From Helicobacteraceae bacterium (GTDB lineage Bacteria; Campylobacterota; Campylobacteria; Campylobacterales; SZUA-545): a stretch of 50,561 nucleotides of DNA. Below are positions 17,354-26,590 of the stretch, piece by piece. The notes beneath the pieces were generated by a model, which saw only the letters and a program-made list of their open reading frames with translations, was not told where the DNA came from and did not search any database. Where the stretch lies: NCBI GenBank assembly GCA_031275395.1, contig JAISOU010000084.1, forward strand, positions 1-50,561, read 5' to 3'. Within the stretch, counting starts at the first letter, position 1, and the number at the start of each line of letters is the position of its first letter. The position numbers and the translations under genes were made by a program.

Positions 17354-18181
17354 TCAATGTTTCGCGCTTGCTTGCGCTTTTTCAATCACGCTTTCATACG
17401 CTTTGCAATACTCGATTTTCGTTTCGTCTTTATGCAAAACGCCCGTCGGAAACTTGCCAACTTTTTCGGCTTCGCTCAATTCGTCAAACTTTGGCTTAGA
17501 AACGACGATCGACTCGATCCATTTAAGCGCCTGAACCGCCTCGCCCATCTTGTTTTTGCGCCCCAAGTTAATATGACAGTTGCTGAAAATATCGAAAAAG
17601 CTAAAGCCGTTATGTTGCAAACCCTCCGCAAAAACCTTTTCAATCCGTTTAGGATTATTCACGCTCTCACGCGCTACAAACGTCGCGCCCGCCGCGATCG
17701 CAAGGTTTGCCGCGTCAAAATTGGGATCGACGTTGCCATATTGCGTCGTTACCGTCCAAAAACCTTGCGGCGTGGTTGGCGAGACCTGCGAATTGGTTAA
17801 GCCATAAATAAAGTTGTTGATTACAATAAAGTTCAGATCGATATTGCGTCTTGCGCCGTGAATCGTATGATTGCCGCCGATCGCCAGCGCGTCGCCGTCG
17901 CCCGCCACTACGATCACGCGTTTATCCGGATTTGCCAGCTTGATCCCCGTTGCGACGGGTATAGTACGCCCGTGCGTCGTATGAACGGTATTGCAGTTGA
18001 TATAAGAGCTTAGCCGCCCCGAACAGCCTATTCCGCTTACCACGCAAACGTCGTCCATATTCCAGCCAATCTTGGCGATAGCGCGAATCAACGATTTTAA
18101 TATAACGCCGTCGCCGCACCCCCAACACCATAGAGTGGGCAGTTTATCTACTCTTAGATATTCGTCGTAATTAAACGCCAT
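17354..18181 (-). CDS. oorB: 2-oxoglutarate:acceptor oxidoreductase, beta subunit
   Basis: OorB binds thiamine diphosphate and part of the iron-sulphur system of 2-oxoglutarate oxidoreductase. The 275-residue protein has WCWGCGDG with C19 and C22, C53 in SGIGCSGR, and the TPP/Mg motif beginning GDGD (94-97) through NNFIYGLTNSQ. Its ATG overlaps the oorA stop as TAATG behind AAAGGAG, so translation is coupled. Confidence 0.96.
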   Translation of the reverse strand: MAFNYDEYLRVDKLPTLWCWGCGDGVILKSLIRAIAKIGWNMDDVCVVSGIGCSGRLSSYINCNTVHTTHGRTIPVATGIKLANPDKRVIVVAGDGDALAIGGNHTIHGARRNIDLNFIVINNFIYGLTNSQVSPTTPQGFWTVTTQYGNVDPNFDAANLAIAAGATFVARESVNNPKRIEKVFAEGLQHNGFSFFDIFSNCHINLGRKNKMGEAVQALKWIESIVVSKPKFDELSEAEKVGKFPTGVLHKDETKIEYCKAYESVIEKAQASAKH

Positions 18182-19299
18182 TAAAGCTCCTTTATCCGCT
18201 TCAAAATAACGCTAGGCTCGATCGCCCTGCCATTCGCCTGATTTAAGGTCGCAAACGATCGTTTGGCGACGCGTTCGATCTCTAACGAATACTGCCCCAT
18301 ATTCAGCTCGACGATCAGCGCTTTTTCGTATCTTTCGCCGATTTCTCTGATCGCCTCTTGCGGGCTAGGCCACAACGCGATCGGGCGAAAAAGCCCCGCT
18401 TTTATCCCCTCTTTTCGCGCCATATTAACCGCCTCTTTTGCGGCTAAACTCGCGCTACCGTAAGCGATTACCGCGATTTGCGCGTCGTCAAGCAAATAGC
18501 GCTCGTTTTTCTCGATCGCTTTTTGATTTGCGTCGATCTTGCCTATAAGCCGCTCGATTAGATTCTGGCATAACTCGGCGTCTTCGGTGGGAAACCCGGT
18601 CGCGCCGTGGTGCAATCCCGTTATATGGTAGCGATAGCCCGTGAAAAACGGATTCAAAACGGCGGGTTCGTTCTTTTTCGCTTCGTATGGTTTGTAACTT
18701 TGGCGATCGCCCTCGTATTTTTTGCGATCGACAATCCCGATCGCGTCAAGATCGGGCAAGAGAGCTTTTGAGTGCATATGTCCGATCGTTTCGTCAAGCA
18801 GGACAAAAACGGGCGTCATATAGGTTTCGGCGAGATTAAAAGCGCGGATCGTTTCGGTATAGGCTTCCGCAAGCGTCCCTGGGCATAGCGCGATTGATCG
18901 CACGTCGCCAAAGGTGGGATTACGCGCGAAACTAACGTCGCCCTGCGCGACGCGAGTAGGCAAGCCCGTAGAAGGCCCGCCGCGCATCACGTCAATACAA
19001 ACGAGCGGAGTTTCATACATAAACGCCAAGCCAAAACTTTCGGATTTAAGCGACATACCAGGCCCGCTTGTGGCGGTAAGAGCTTTTACGCCGCTTGCCG
19101 CCGCGCCGATCGACACTAAAACGCCCGCGATCTCGTCTTCCATTTGGATAAACTTTCCGCCGACTTTGGGCAGAAGAACGCTCATCTCGTGCGCAATTTC
19201 GCTAGAAGGCGTGATCGGATAACCGCCGAAAAACCGACAGCCCGCGTCGATCGCCGCGCGCGCCGCAAGCTCGTTTCCGTTGCATATCGTTTGCCTCAT
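18181..19299 (-). CDS. oorA: 2-oxoglutarate:acceptor oxidoreductase, alpha subunit
   Basis: OorA supplies the pyrimidine-binding half of the TPP site. The 372-residue protein begins with NELAARAAIDAG and FFGGYPITPSSEIA, typical of KorA/OorA. It continues with QMEDEIAGV and TSGPGMSLKSE, the TPP-contacting segments. The ATG follows AAAGGAG and overlaps the oorD stop by four bases. The enzyme closes the oxidative part of the citric acid cycle in microaerophilic and anaerobic Campylobacterota. Confidence 0.96.
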   Translation of the reverse strand: MRQTICNGNELAARAAIDAGCRFFGGYPITPSSEIAHEMSVLLPKVGGKFIQMEDEIAGVLVSIGAAASGVKALTATSGPGMSLKSESFGLAFMYETPLVCIDVMRGGPSTGLPTRVAQGDVSFARNPTFGDVRSIALCPGTLAEAYTETIRAFNLAETYMTPVFVLLDETIGHMHSKALLPDLDAIGIVDRKKYEGDRQSYKPYEAKKNEPAVLNPFFTGYRYHITGLHHGATGFPTEDAELCQNLIERLIGKIDANQKAIEKNERYLLDDAQIAVIAYGSASLAAKEAVNMARKEGIKAGLFRPIALWPSPQEAIREIGERYEKALIVELNMGQYSLEIERVAKRSFATLNQANGRAIEPSVILKRIKEL

Positions 19300-19604
19300 C
19301 GTTTCTCCTTTGGCGCGTAGTAGCCGTCCGCTCTGATCGCTTCGGCGGCGGCGCGGGATTGATCGGTAAGTTTTGCGAATGTATAAGTTTTGCGATCGGC
19401 AACCGTTATCGCAAAATCAGGACAGCATAGCTCGCACTCGTTACAGCCTATGCAGTCTTGCGGCGCGATCACGCTCGCCATAGCGCCTAACGCGCTTTTT
19501 GGTTCGGCTCGCATAGCAAGCGTTCCGCTTGGACAGACCTCGACGCAGAGCGAACAGGCTTTACAGCGACTTTCAACGACGACGACAGGCGCGGTTTGCG
19601 TCAT
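19296..19604 (-). CDS. oorD: 2-oxoglutarate:acceptor oxidoreductase, delta subunit (ferredoxin)
   Basis: This 102-residue ferredoxin-like subunit carries two 4Fe-4S motifs: C14-C17-C20-C24 and C51-C54-C57-C61, each followed by Pro. It passes electrons within the OorDABC complex. Its ATG has GAAGGAG upstream. It is the first gene of the oor operon, and a gap of 86 bases separates it from the transporter gene downstream on the map. Confidence 0.95.
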   Translation of the reverse strand: MTQTAPVVVVESRCKACSLCVEVCPSGTLAMRAEPKSALGAMASVIAPQDCIGCNECELCCPDFAITVADRKTYTFAKLTDQSRAAAEAIRADGYYAPKEKR

Positions 19605-19690
19605 AATGCGCTCCTTCGGGATTTACAAAAACGTGTCGCGTATTATCGCGCATTTTACCTATCGACGCTCGAACGCTAGGCAAGCGTATC

Positions 19691-21043
19691 CTAAATAGTT
19701 AAGAATATAGCCCAGTAGAAATATGCGGCGAAAATCAGTAAAAACGATCCGATCAGCGTAAAAATCGCGCCGTAAAAAACCATATCTTTTACCTTAAGCG
19801 CGCCGCTACTTAACGCTATGGCGTTTGGCGGAGTAGATATAGGAAGCAAGAAAGAAAAACTTGCGCAGACGGTCGCGGCAAATAGTAGTTGTTCCGCGTT
19901 GAAACCGCCCTGAAGCGATAAAGAATAGACGATCGGAAGCGCGATCGAGGCTTTAGCGGTATTGCTAACGGCAAAGGTTAAAAAGCTCATAACAAAAACG
20001 ATCGCGATCATAACGACAAGGCTTCCAAACGACAAGAAAAAACTCATAGCGTTTGCGGCGCTCTTATCTAAACCCGTCGATAAAAAAGCGTTAGAAAGCG
20101 CGAAGCCCGCGCCGAACAGAAAGATAATTTCATAGGGGATTTTTTTGCTGTCGTTCCAATCGATAAACGAAAAGCCCGGCATAAATAATAGAAGCCCAAA
20201 AAATAAAATTAGCGATCCTTCGTTTAATCCAAGCCCTGAAAAATAGGGATCGATCGGAGAGTTTAACAGTAATAAAATCGCTAAAAACAGAATAATTAAA
20301 GCCAATTTTTTCTGCTCTTTAGTCGATGGCGACCATTCGCTTAAACTATAAGTTAATTTCATATCTCTCGCGCCGATCGAAAGCAATAAAGAAAGAGCGA
20401 TCAGCATTGTAACGGCAAGCGGAAACATAAGCGCGATCCAGCCGACAAAAGAGATACTGGGTAGATTTTGCGAATTTAGAAAGCCAAATAAAATTAAGTT
20501 TGGCGGCGTGCCGATCGGCGTAATAATTCCGCCTACGCTCGCTCCAAAAGCGATTGCTAAAGCAAGGCGCGTTTTTAACCGCGTATCGCTTGTAAGAAAG
20601 TGCGCCAAAGGCATAAGTAAAAGAGCGGTGGTCGTGTTTGAAAGGACGGCGCTAAGAAGCCCGCTCGTAAAACTTAAAGCAAAAATCGCGCCGCGCGCGC
20701 TAGCGGGAAAGATTTTTAAGAGTTTGCGAGCGATCAATTTATGAAGTTCGGTTTTTTCCACCGCCAAAGAGAGCATAAAACCGCCCAAAAATAGAAATAT
20801 GATCCCGTTTGCGTAATTACCCGCCGTAGCGTCGCCGTCCATAATGCCAAACGCGGGAAAAATCGCGATCGGAAGCAAAGAAACGACCCCTAGCGGCAAA
20901 GCTTCATTCGTCCAAAGCGCGACGAGAAAAACGACCGCGCCCAAAAGCCGCGAATGCTGTTCGCTTAAACCGCTAAGCGCGATCGCATAAACCGCCAACG
21001 CCGCCGCGATCGCAATCGCGATACCTTTTATCTGTTTATTCAC
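19691..21043 (-). CDS. DASS/SLC13 family carboxylate (or sulphate) sodium symporter
   Basis: The 450-residue membrane protein has about 12 hydrophobic segments and the two family signatures, ITPIGTPPNLI at about 173-183 and PISTPPNAIA near residue 400. It also has NTTTALLLMP in the first half. DASS proteins take up C4-dicarboxylates, citrate or sulphate with sodium. Its position just upstream of oorDABC would suit C4-dicarboxylate import feeding the citric acid cycle, which is inference. The GTG start lacks a strong ribosome site. Confidence 0.88.
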   Translation of the reverse strand: MNKQIKGIAIAIAAALAVYAIALSGLSEQHSRLLGAVVFLVALWTNEALPLGVVSLLPIAIFPAFGIMDGDATAGNYANGIIFLFLGGFMLSLAVEKTELHKLIARKLLKIFPASARGAIFALSFTSGLLSAVLSNTTTALLLMPLAHFLTSDTRLKTRLALAIAFGASVGGIITPIGTPPNLILFGFLNSQNLPSISFVGWIALMFPLAVTMLIALSLLLSIGARDMKLTYSLSEWSPSTKEQKKLALIILFLAILLLLNSPIDPYFSGLGLNEGSLILFFGLLLFMPGFSFIDWNDSKKIPYEIIFLFGAGFALSNAFLSTGLDKSAANAMSFFLSFGSLVVMIAIVFVMSFLTFAVSNTAKASIALPIVYSLSLQGGFNAEQLLFAATVCASFSFLLPISTPPNAIALSSGALKVKDMVFYGAIFTLIGSFLLIFAAYFYWAIFLTI

Positions 21044-21268
21044 AATAGTTTTGCGCGTCTTTCATAGTTTGATAATCTTTATAAATCGGATTTTATACGA
21101 AAAGCCAAAAAGCCGCCGCAATCGTTTGTTTTTGTTCTTGCGCGCTATGCTGACTTGACTAAGGTTAATCAAATCTATTAAGGCGGCGCGGGCGGGGCGT
21201 TTGAGGGTTGATCTGCTAAACTTACGGATTACCAAAAACCAATTCGGCGAAACTAAGGACTTTTGTTT

Positions 21269-24200
21269 ATGCTAGTAAAAGCAATCTTATCGTGTTTTGT
21301 TTTTCTTACTTCTATGCGCGCGGCTATCGTTTGGTTATTTGTCGTCGCTTTTGCCTGCGCGGCCGCGACGTTTATCGAAAACGACTATGGAAGCCAAGCG
21401 GCTAGAGCGGCGGTCTATAACAACCGAATATTCGAGATCCTTTTGTTTTTGTTCTGCGTATCGCTGGTGGGTTCTATGGTCAGGTTTGGCATGTTCCATA
21501 AAGAAAAAACGGCGGTATTCGTCTTTCACGCCGCGATCCTAGCGATACTAATCGGCGCGTTTATCACCCGCTATTTTGGCTACGAAGGTTATATGCACCT
21601 GCGCGAAGGGCAGACGAGCGCAGAGATTCTTAGCGCCGATCCATATCTGGCGGTTTCTAGTAGCGGATTAAACGCAAGCTGGCGTTTGCCGCTTTCTCCG
21701 ATCGCCTCCTCCGATCGCTCCTTTAGCGCCAATCTTGGCGGCGGCGCTCCCGTAACGATCGAAACCAAATCCTACTATCCGCGAGCGAAAGAGGCCGTCG
21801 TAGAGGTCGAAAACGACGGCGCGGCGTATATCGCGTTCGCGCTTTTTTACGGAGAAAAACCGATTGGCGCGGAGCTCTTCGAGGGGCAGTATTTTGAAAA
21901 TAACGGCGTTATCTTTTATTTTGGCGATTTTGAGGATATAAACTTCACGCAACCTACGATCGCGATCGGAATGCAGGATAATCAGCTTGTGATCCGATCT
22001 TACGTCGATATGACGCGATTTGATCGGCAAACGGGCGAACAAATCTCGCTTCGCGCCCACTCCGCGCACCCGTTCGATCTAAACGTGTCGTACGCCACGA
22101 ACGACGGCATAGGCATAGCTTTACTTAAACATTTCTTATCTGCGGACAAAAAGGTCGTCGAAGCCGCGCCAAACGAAGATGGTTTGGCGGCCATAATCGT
22201 CGACGTTTCGCACAAAGACGAGCATAAAGAGGTTGCGCTTTTAGGCGGCGCGAGAATGAGCGGCGAGCGCGCCGAAGTGGAGCTTTCGGGGCGAAAGTTC
22301 GTTCTATCTTTTGGATCGGAAACGATCGAGCTACCGTTTTCGCTTAAACTCGACCGCTTTATCGTCGGACGGTATCCCGGCTCTACCGTTCCCTCGTCGT
22401 ATGAAAGCCAAGTAACGCTTATCGACGAGGAGCGCGGCTTAAACGAGCCAAGACGCATATATATGAACAACATTCTGACGCATAGGCAGTTTCGCTTTTA
22501 TCAAGCGTCTTACGACACGTGGGACGAGCGCGGCACGCTTTTATCGGTTTCAAACGATCCCGGCGTGTGGCTAACCTATATCGGATACGCGCTTTTGACG
22601 TTCGGTTTTTTTATCGCGTTTTTTAGCCCGAAAAGCCGCTTTAGGACGCTCGCGGAGCAGATCGAAAAAAGCAGGCGTATGAAGTCGTTCGCCCCCGCTC
22701 TTGTCGCGCTTATTTTGCTTGGCGGCGCTTTGGAATTAAAAGCGGACGAAACCGATACCGTATCGAACGCTAACGAGGCGATCGTCGATATTCGCTCCGA
22801 CGAGGTTAATCAATCCGTTCGCGCCGTAGATACCAACCGCACAGTCCAATCCGTTAGATCGGTCGATATAAATCAATCCGTTTCGATCGATTCAAACCAA
22901 ACCGTCCGATCGGCGGATACAAATCGCACAGTCCAATCCGTTAGATCGACGGACGCTAACCAAACCGCCCGATCTACGGATACAAACCGCACAGTCCGAT
23001 CCGTTAGATCGGTCGATACAAATAGAACGATTCGCGTTGTGGATAGTAACCGATCGATCCCCGTAGAGGTTAATCAATCCGTTCGCGCCGTAGATACCAA
23101 CCGCACAGTCCGATCCGTTAGATCGACGGACGCTAACCAAACCGCCCGATCTACGGATACAAACCGCACATTCCGTCCCGCTCAAGAAACCAATCGAAGC
23201 GCTCCCGCAGTCGTTCGCCCCGCTAAACAAGAGGCAGGCCAGACCACTTTAGATAAGAAAGAAACAAACGCGACTTCGGACGAAACCAATCGCTCCGCCC
23301 CCGCAAGCGTTCGCGGCGACGAAACCAACGTTACGACGACGCGGGTTAAAGGCATTGTCGATCTGGATCACGCAAAGCGCTTTGGCTCGCTTTTGGTTCA
23401 GGACGCAAACGGACGAATCAAGCCAATCGATACGCTCGCGCGCGAAACCCTAAGCAAGATTTCAAGGCAGAACGAGTTTAGCGCCCTCAGCGCAACGCAG
23501 GTTTTTTTAGGAATGTTGAGCGTGCCGGAAGGCTGGTTAAGCGTCAAAATGATACGGGTAAATCACCCTGAAATAGGTCCGAAACTTAATTTAGAATACG
23601 GCGTTAAATACGTTTCTTTTTTCGATATTGCCGCGCTCGATAGCGACGGCGCGTTGGTTTATAGGCTCGCCGACGAAACGGCGCTGGCGAAGATCGTTCC
23701 CGATTCGCAAAAGACGCAGCTGGATAAGGAGTTGCTAAAGCTCCACGAACGATACATTGTGGCGTATATGGTTTATGTAAAGGATCTTTTGCGGATTTTT
23801 CCCGTTAGGCACGATCCCTCCTTTACGTGGAACTCCCCCATACAGATGAGAAATCTAGCCAAACTTTCGCCTAGCGAAGCGGAAGAAACAAACCGGACCC
23901 TGAGCGCCTATTTGGACGAACTTAGAAAGGCGCAGATCAGCGACGAATGGAATAACGCCGATCTTGCGCTAGACAAGTTGCGCGCCTATCAAGAAACCTA
24001 CGGCGTAGCCGTTATGCCAAGCGAAACGCGAGTAAAAGCGGAGCTTCTGCTAAACGCCATTAAACCCTTTTCGGTTTTGCTTTACGCCTACTTTTTGCTA
24101 GGGACGTTTCTGCTTATTTGGGCGTTCGTTCGATCGCTTGCGCCAAATCTGTTGAAAAAAAGAGGGTTCTATATCTCGTTGGCGTTGGTCGGCGCGACGG

Positions 24201-25003
24201 CGCTTTCGTTTGCCTTTCACACGATTGCGCTCGCTTTGCGCTGGTATGTTTCCGGACACGCGCCTTGGTCAAACGGTTACGAATCGATTATCTATGTTGC
24301 GTGGAGCGCGTTATTCGCGGGGCTTTTTTTCGCTAGGCGATCGATCTTTGCGCTTCCCGCCGCTACCCTTATCGGCGCGTTTGCGCTCATAACGGCGTTG
24401 ATCGCCGAGTATGATCCGCAGATCACGACGCTTGCGCCCGTGCTAAAATCGCATTGGCTAACGATCCACGTTAGCGTGATTTCGGCTAGTTACGGCTTTT
24501 TGGGAATGTCTATGCTTTTGGGGCTAACTTCGCTGGCGCTTTTTGCGTTTCGCGCGCCTAGAAAAGTAAAGATCGACGAGGCGATCGCGGAGTTGCGGCG
24601 CATTAACGAGATGGCTATGATGGTAGGGCTTGCGCTTCTTACGATTGGCAATATTTTCGGCGCGATTTGGGCAAACGAATCGTGGGGTCGGTATTGGAGT
24701 TGGGATCCCAAAGAAACATGGACGCTAATTAGCATATTGATCTACGCCGCGATTTTGCACTTTAGATTTGTGCCTACGCTCAAAAGCGCCTTTGTTTTTT
24801 CGTTTTCGAGCGCCTTTGCGTTCGCGTCGATCTTAATGACCTATTTCGGCGTTAATTTCTACCTATCGGGAATGCATTCGTATGCAAGCGGCGACGCTCC
24901 GCCCGTTTCGATTTGGTTTTACGTCGTAATAACCTTTTTCTTTAGTTTGTCGATCTTAGCGTGGAACAAAAGCGACGGACGCTACCCGCTCGATTGCAAA
25001 TAA
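21269..25003 (+). CDS. ccsBA: Fused cytochrome c assembly protein CcsBA (ResB-CcsA) with a sequon-array linker
   Basis: CcsBA carries haem across the membrane and attaches it to apocytochrome c. The 1244 residues start at an ATG eight bases after AAGGAC. The ResB part has three N-terminal helices, a periplasmic domain, and a helix at about 434-455. A second export-like hydrophobic stretch follows at 473-490. Residues 511-690 are a low-complexity repeat with 17 D/E-X-N-X-S/T sequons. A further periplasmic domain (about 695-930) and the multi-helix CcsA part follow, with the haem-handling WWD motif WGRYWSWDPKETW at 1139. The fusion is typical of Campylobacterota, but the linker is an unusual addition. 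The gene is monocistronic in appearance, with a hairpin behind it. Confidence 0.95.
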   Translation: MLVKAILSCFVFLTSMRAAIVWLFVVAFACAAATFIENDYGSQAARAAVYNNRIFEILLFLFCVSLVGSMVRFGMFHKEKTAVFVFHAAILAILIGAFITRYFGYEGYMHLREGQTSAEILSADPYLAVSSSGLNASWRLPLSPIASSDRSFSANLGGGAPVTIETKSYYPRAKEAVVEVENDGAAYIAFALFYGEKPIGAELFEGQYFENNGVIFYFGDFEDINFTQPTIAIGMQDNQLVIRSYVDMTRFDRQTGEQISLRAHSAHPFDLNVSYATNDGIGIALLKHFLSADKKVVEAAPNEDGLAAIIVDVSHKDEHKEVALLGGARMSGERAEVELSGRKFVLSFGSETIELPFSLKLDRFIVGRYPGSTVPSSYESQVTLIDEERGLNEPRRIYMNNILTHRQFRFYQASYDTWDERGTLLSVSNDPGVWLTYIGYALLTFGFFIAFFSPKSRFRTLAEQIEKSRRMKSFAPALVALILLGGALELKADETDTVSNANEAIVDIRSDEVNQSVRAVDTNRTVQSVRSVDINQSVSIDSNQTVRSADTNRTVQSVRSTDANQTARSTDTNRTVRSVRSVDTNRTIRVVDSNRSIPVEVNQSVRAVDTNRTVRSVRSTDANQTARSTDTNRTFRPAQETNRSAPAVVRPAKQEAGQTTLDKKETNATSDETNRSAPASVRGDETNVTTTRVKGIVDLDHAKRFGSLLVQDANGRIKPIDTLARETLSKISRQNEFSALSATQVFLGMLSVPEGWLSVKMIRVNHPEIGPKLNLEYGVKYVSFFDIAALDSDGALVYRLADETALAKIVPDSQKTQLDKELLKLHERYIVAYMVYVKDLLRIFPVRHDPSFTWNSPIQMRNLAKLSPSEAEETNRTLSAYLDELRKAQISDEWNNADLALDKLRAYQETYGVAVMPSETRVKAELLLNAIKPFSVLLYAYFLLGTFLLIWAFVRSLAPNLLKKRGFYISLALVGATALSFAFHTIALALRWYVSGHAPWSNGYESIIYVAWSALFAGLFFARRSIFALPAATLIGAFALITALIAEYDPQITTLAPVLKSHWLTIHVSVISASYGFLGMSMLLGLTSLALFAFRAPRKVKIDEAIAELRRINEMAMMVGLALLTIGNIFGAIWANESWGRYWSWDPKETWTLISILIYAAILHFRFVPTLKSAFVFSFSSAFAFASILMTYFGVNFYLSGMHSYASGDAPPVSIWFYVVITFFFSLSILAWNKSDGRYPLDCK
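22796..23337 (+). repeat. In-frame degenerate repeat array encoding N-glycosylation sequons
   Basis: The array encodes units such as VDTNRTVRSVRS and TDANQTARS. Sequon asparagines fall at residues 514, 523, 535, 543, 552, 564, 573, 585, 594, 602, 611, 623, 632, 642, 667, 674 and 687 of CcsBA, mostly 8-12 apart. Long identical blocks show recent duplication: 22802-22847 equals 23066-23111 (264 bases apart) and 22936-22993 equals 23113-23170 (177 bases apart). Both distances are multiples of three, so the frame is kept. Confidence 0.92.
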
Positions 25004-25057
25004 CGGTTTTTAATTAGCGACGAAAAACGGCGCTTCTTTTCGCAAGCGTTTAATATA

Positions 25058-25077
25058 AAGGTCGCGGAAGCGACTTT
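25058..25077 (+). terminator. Hairpin downstream of ccsBA
   Basis: An 8-bp stem AAGGTCGC/GCGACTTT (one G:T pair) with a GGAA tetraloop follows the ccsBA stop by 55 bases. It probably marks the end of that transcript. Confidence 0.5.
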
Positions 25078-25139
25078 GCGCGGCGATGTACGGCGGCGCT
25101 CTTGCAAACGAGAGCGCGGTTTCTTAAAGACGACTTATC

Positions 25140-25145
25140 TATAAT
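25140..25145 (+). promoter_or_regulatory. -10 element TATAAT upstream of hypC
   Basis: A perfect TATAAT lies 26 bases before the hypC start, suiting a promoter for the hypC-hypD-nitroreductase-dnaB-comEC run. Confidence 0.5.
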
Positions 25146-25171
25146 ACTTAATTTATTTAGGAAAGGCGTAA

Positions 25172-25453
25172 ATGTGCCTCTCTATACCTTCTAAAATCAT
25201 AGAGATCGACGAGGCAAACAACGCTTTAGTCGATACGCTTGGCGTTAGGCGCAGGGTTTCTTTAGATCTGCTTGGAGAAAGCGCGAGCATAGGCGACTTC
25301 GTCCTAATTCACGTCGGATTCGCTATGGGCAAGATCGACGAAGCCGAAGCGTTGGAGAGCCTAAAGATATTCAAAGAGATCGCCGCGCAGATGGAAAGCG
25401 GCGAAATCGACGAGCGCGACGGAGATTTAGGGCTTGCCGATCGACTACATTAA
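25172..25453 (+). CDS. hypC: Hydrogenase maturation chaperone HypC
   Basis: HypC works with HypD to assemble the Fe(CN)2CO centre of NiFe hydrogenases and to deliver it to the large subunit. The 93-residue protein starts MCLSIPSK with the essential Cys2, followed by the OB-like fold through GDFVLIHVGFAMGKI. AGGAAAGG lies upstream. The frame overlaps hypD by 20 bases. The hydrogenase structural genes are not in this window. Confidence 0.97.
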   Translation: MCLSIPSKIIEIDEANNALVDTLGVRRRVSLDLLGESASIGDFVLIHVGFAMGKIDEAEALESLKIFKEIAAQMESGEIDERDGDLGLADRLH

Positions 25454-26534
25454 CGAATACCGCGATCCGCAACTGATCACCGCTTTAAGCTCGCAGATAC
25501 GCCGCGAGGTTACGCGACCTATCAATATAATGGAGATATGCGGCGGGCATACCCATACGATTATGAAGTTTGGCGTTTCTCAACTACTGCCGCCGCAAAT
25601 CAACTTTATTCACGGGCCGGGCTGTCCCGTCTGCGTAATGCCAAAAGAGCGAATCGATCAGGCGATCGCGCTGGCAAATACGCAAGGCGTCGTTTTGGCG
25701 ACTTTGGGCGATATGATCCGCGTTCCGGGAAGTCAGGGTAGCCTACAAGAAGCGCGATCGCGCGGGGCGGACATTCGCGCGCTCTACTCGCCGCTAGACG
25801 CGTTAAAGATCGCGGCTGAAAATCCAGATAAAAAGGTCGTTTTTTTTGCGATCGGCTTTGAAACGACGACGCCGATGAGCGCCGTTTTGATCGATCGCGC
25901 GATCGTTCTTGGGGTAAAAAACCTGCTTTTTCATATCAATCATATTCTTGTCCCGCCGCCCGTTTGCGCCATTATGGACGACGGCGCGGCGATCGACGCT
26001 TTTTTGGGGCCTTCGCACGTAAGCGTGATTGCGGGCTACGAGATTTTTCAGCCGATCGCCGATCGTTACAAAACGCCGATCGCGGTGAGCGGTTTTGAAC
26101 CAACCGACGTTTTGGACGGCGTTTTAAGAATCGTTCGGCAGTTTAACGAGGGGCGTTGCGAGGTAGAAAATCAGTATTCGCGCGCCGTGAGCGCGCGCGG
26201 AAACGCGAAAGCAAAAGAGCTAATCGATCGTTATATGCAACCGCGCCCCTCGTTTAGATGGCGCGGACTAGGGGATATCGCCAATAGCGCGTTAAGGTTG
26301 CGCGACGAGTTCGGCTTTTTGGACGCGGAAAAGATCTATGCCGATATTCTGCCGACAAAACCGATCGACGATCATAAACTATGTATTTGCGCGGAGATTT
26401 TACGGGGGCGCGCCAAACCGATCGACTGCAAAGTTTTTGGCAAAGCCTGCGTTCCAAACGCGCCGCTTGGCTCCTGTATGGTTTCTAGCGAAGGCGCGTG
26501 CGCGGCGTATTACCGCTACGCCTTAAAAACCTAA
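25434..26534 (+). CDS. hypD: Hydrogenase maturation protein HypD
   Basis: HypD holds a 4Fe-4S cluster and forms the scaffold with HypC where cyanide and CO ligands are placed on iron. The 366-residue protein has the conserved CGGHTHTI, HGPGCPVCVMP and GFETT motifs and a Cys-rich C-terminus (KACVPNAPLGSC, EGACAAYYRY). The start is a TTG inside hypC with GGAG ten bases upstream. Translational coupling would keep HypC and HypD in step. Confidence 0.96.
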   Translation: MPIDYINEYRDPQLITALSSQIRREVTRPINIMEICGGHTHTIMKFGVSQLLPPQINFIHGPGCPVCVMPKERIDQAIALANTQGVVLATLGDMIRVPGSQGSLQEARSRGADIRALYSPLDALKIAAENPDKKVVFFAIGFETTTPMSAVLIDRAIVLGVKNLLFHINHILVPPPVCAIMDDGAAIDAFLGPSHVSVIAGYEIFQPIADRYKTPIAVSGFEPTDVLDGVLRIVRQFNEGRCEVENQYSRAVSARGNAKAKELIDRYMQPRPSFRWRGLGDIANSALRLRDEFGFLDAEKIYADILPTKPIDDHKLCICAEILRGRAKPIDCKVFGKACVPNAPLGSCMVSSEGACAAYYRYALKT

Positions 26535-26590
26535 ATCGCGTTGATAGATTTTGCTAAAATCTTCGCCAATATCCGCCAAAGGAGAAGGCA

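Noticed and set aside
22892-23230. Open frame antisense to the CcsBA linker
   Set aside because: It is a shadow of the repeat array; the plus-strand frame continues into clear ResB and CcsA sequence on both sides.
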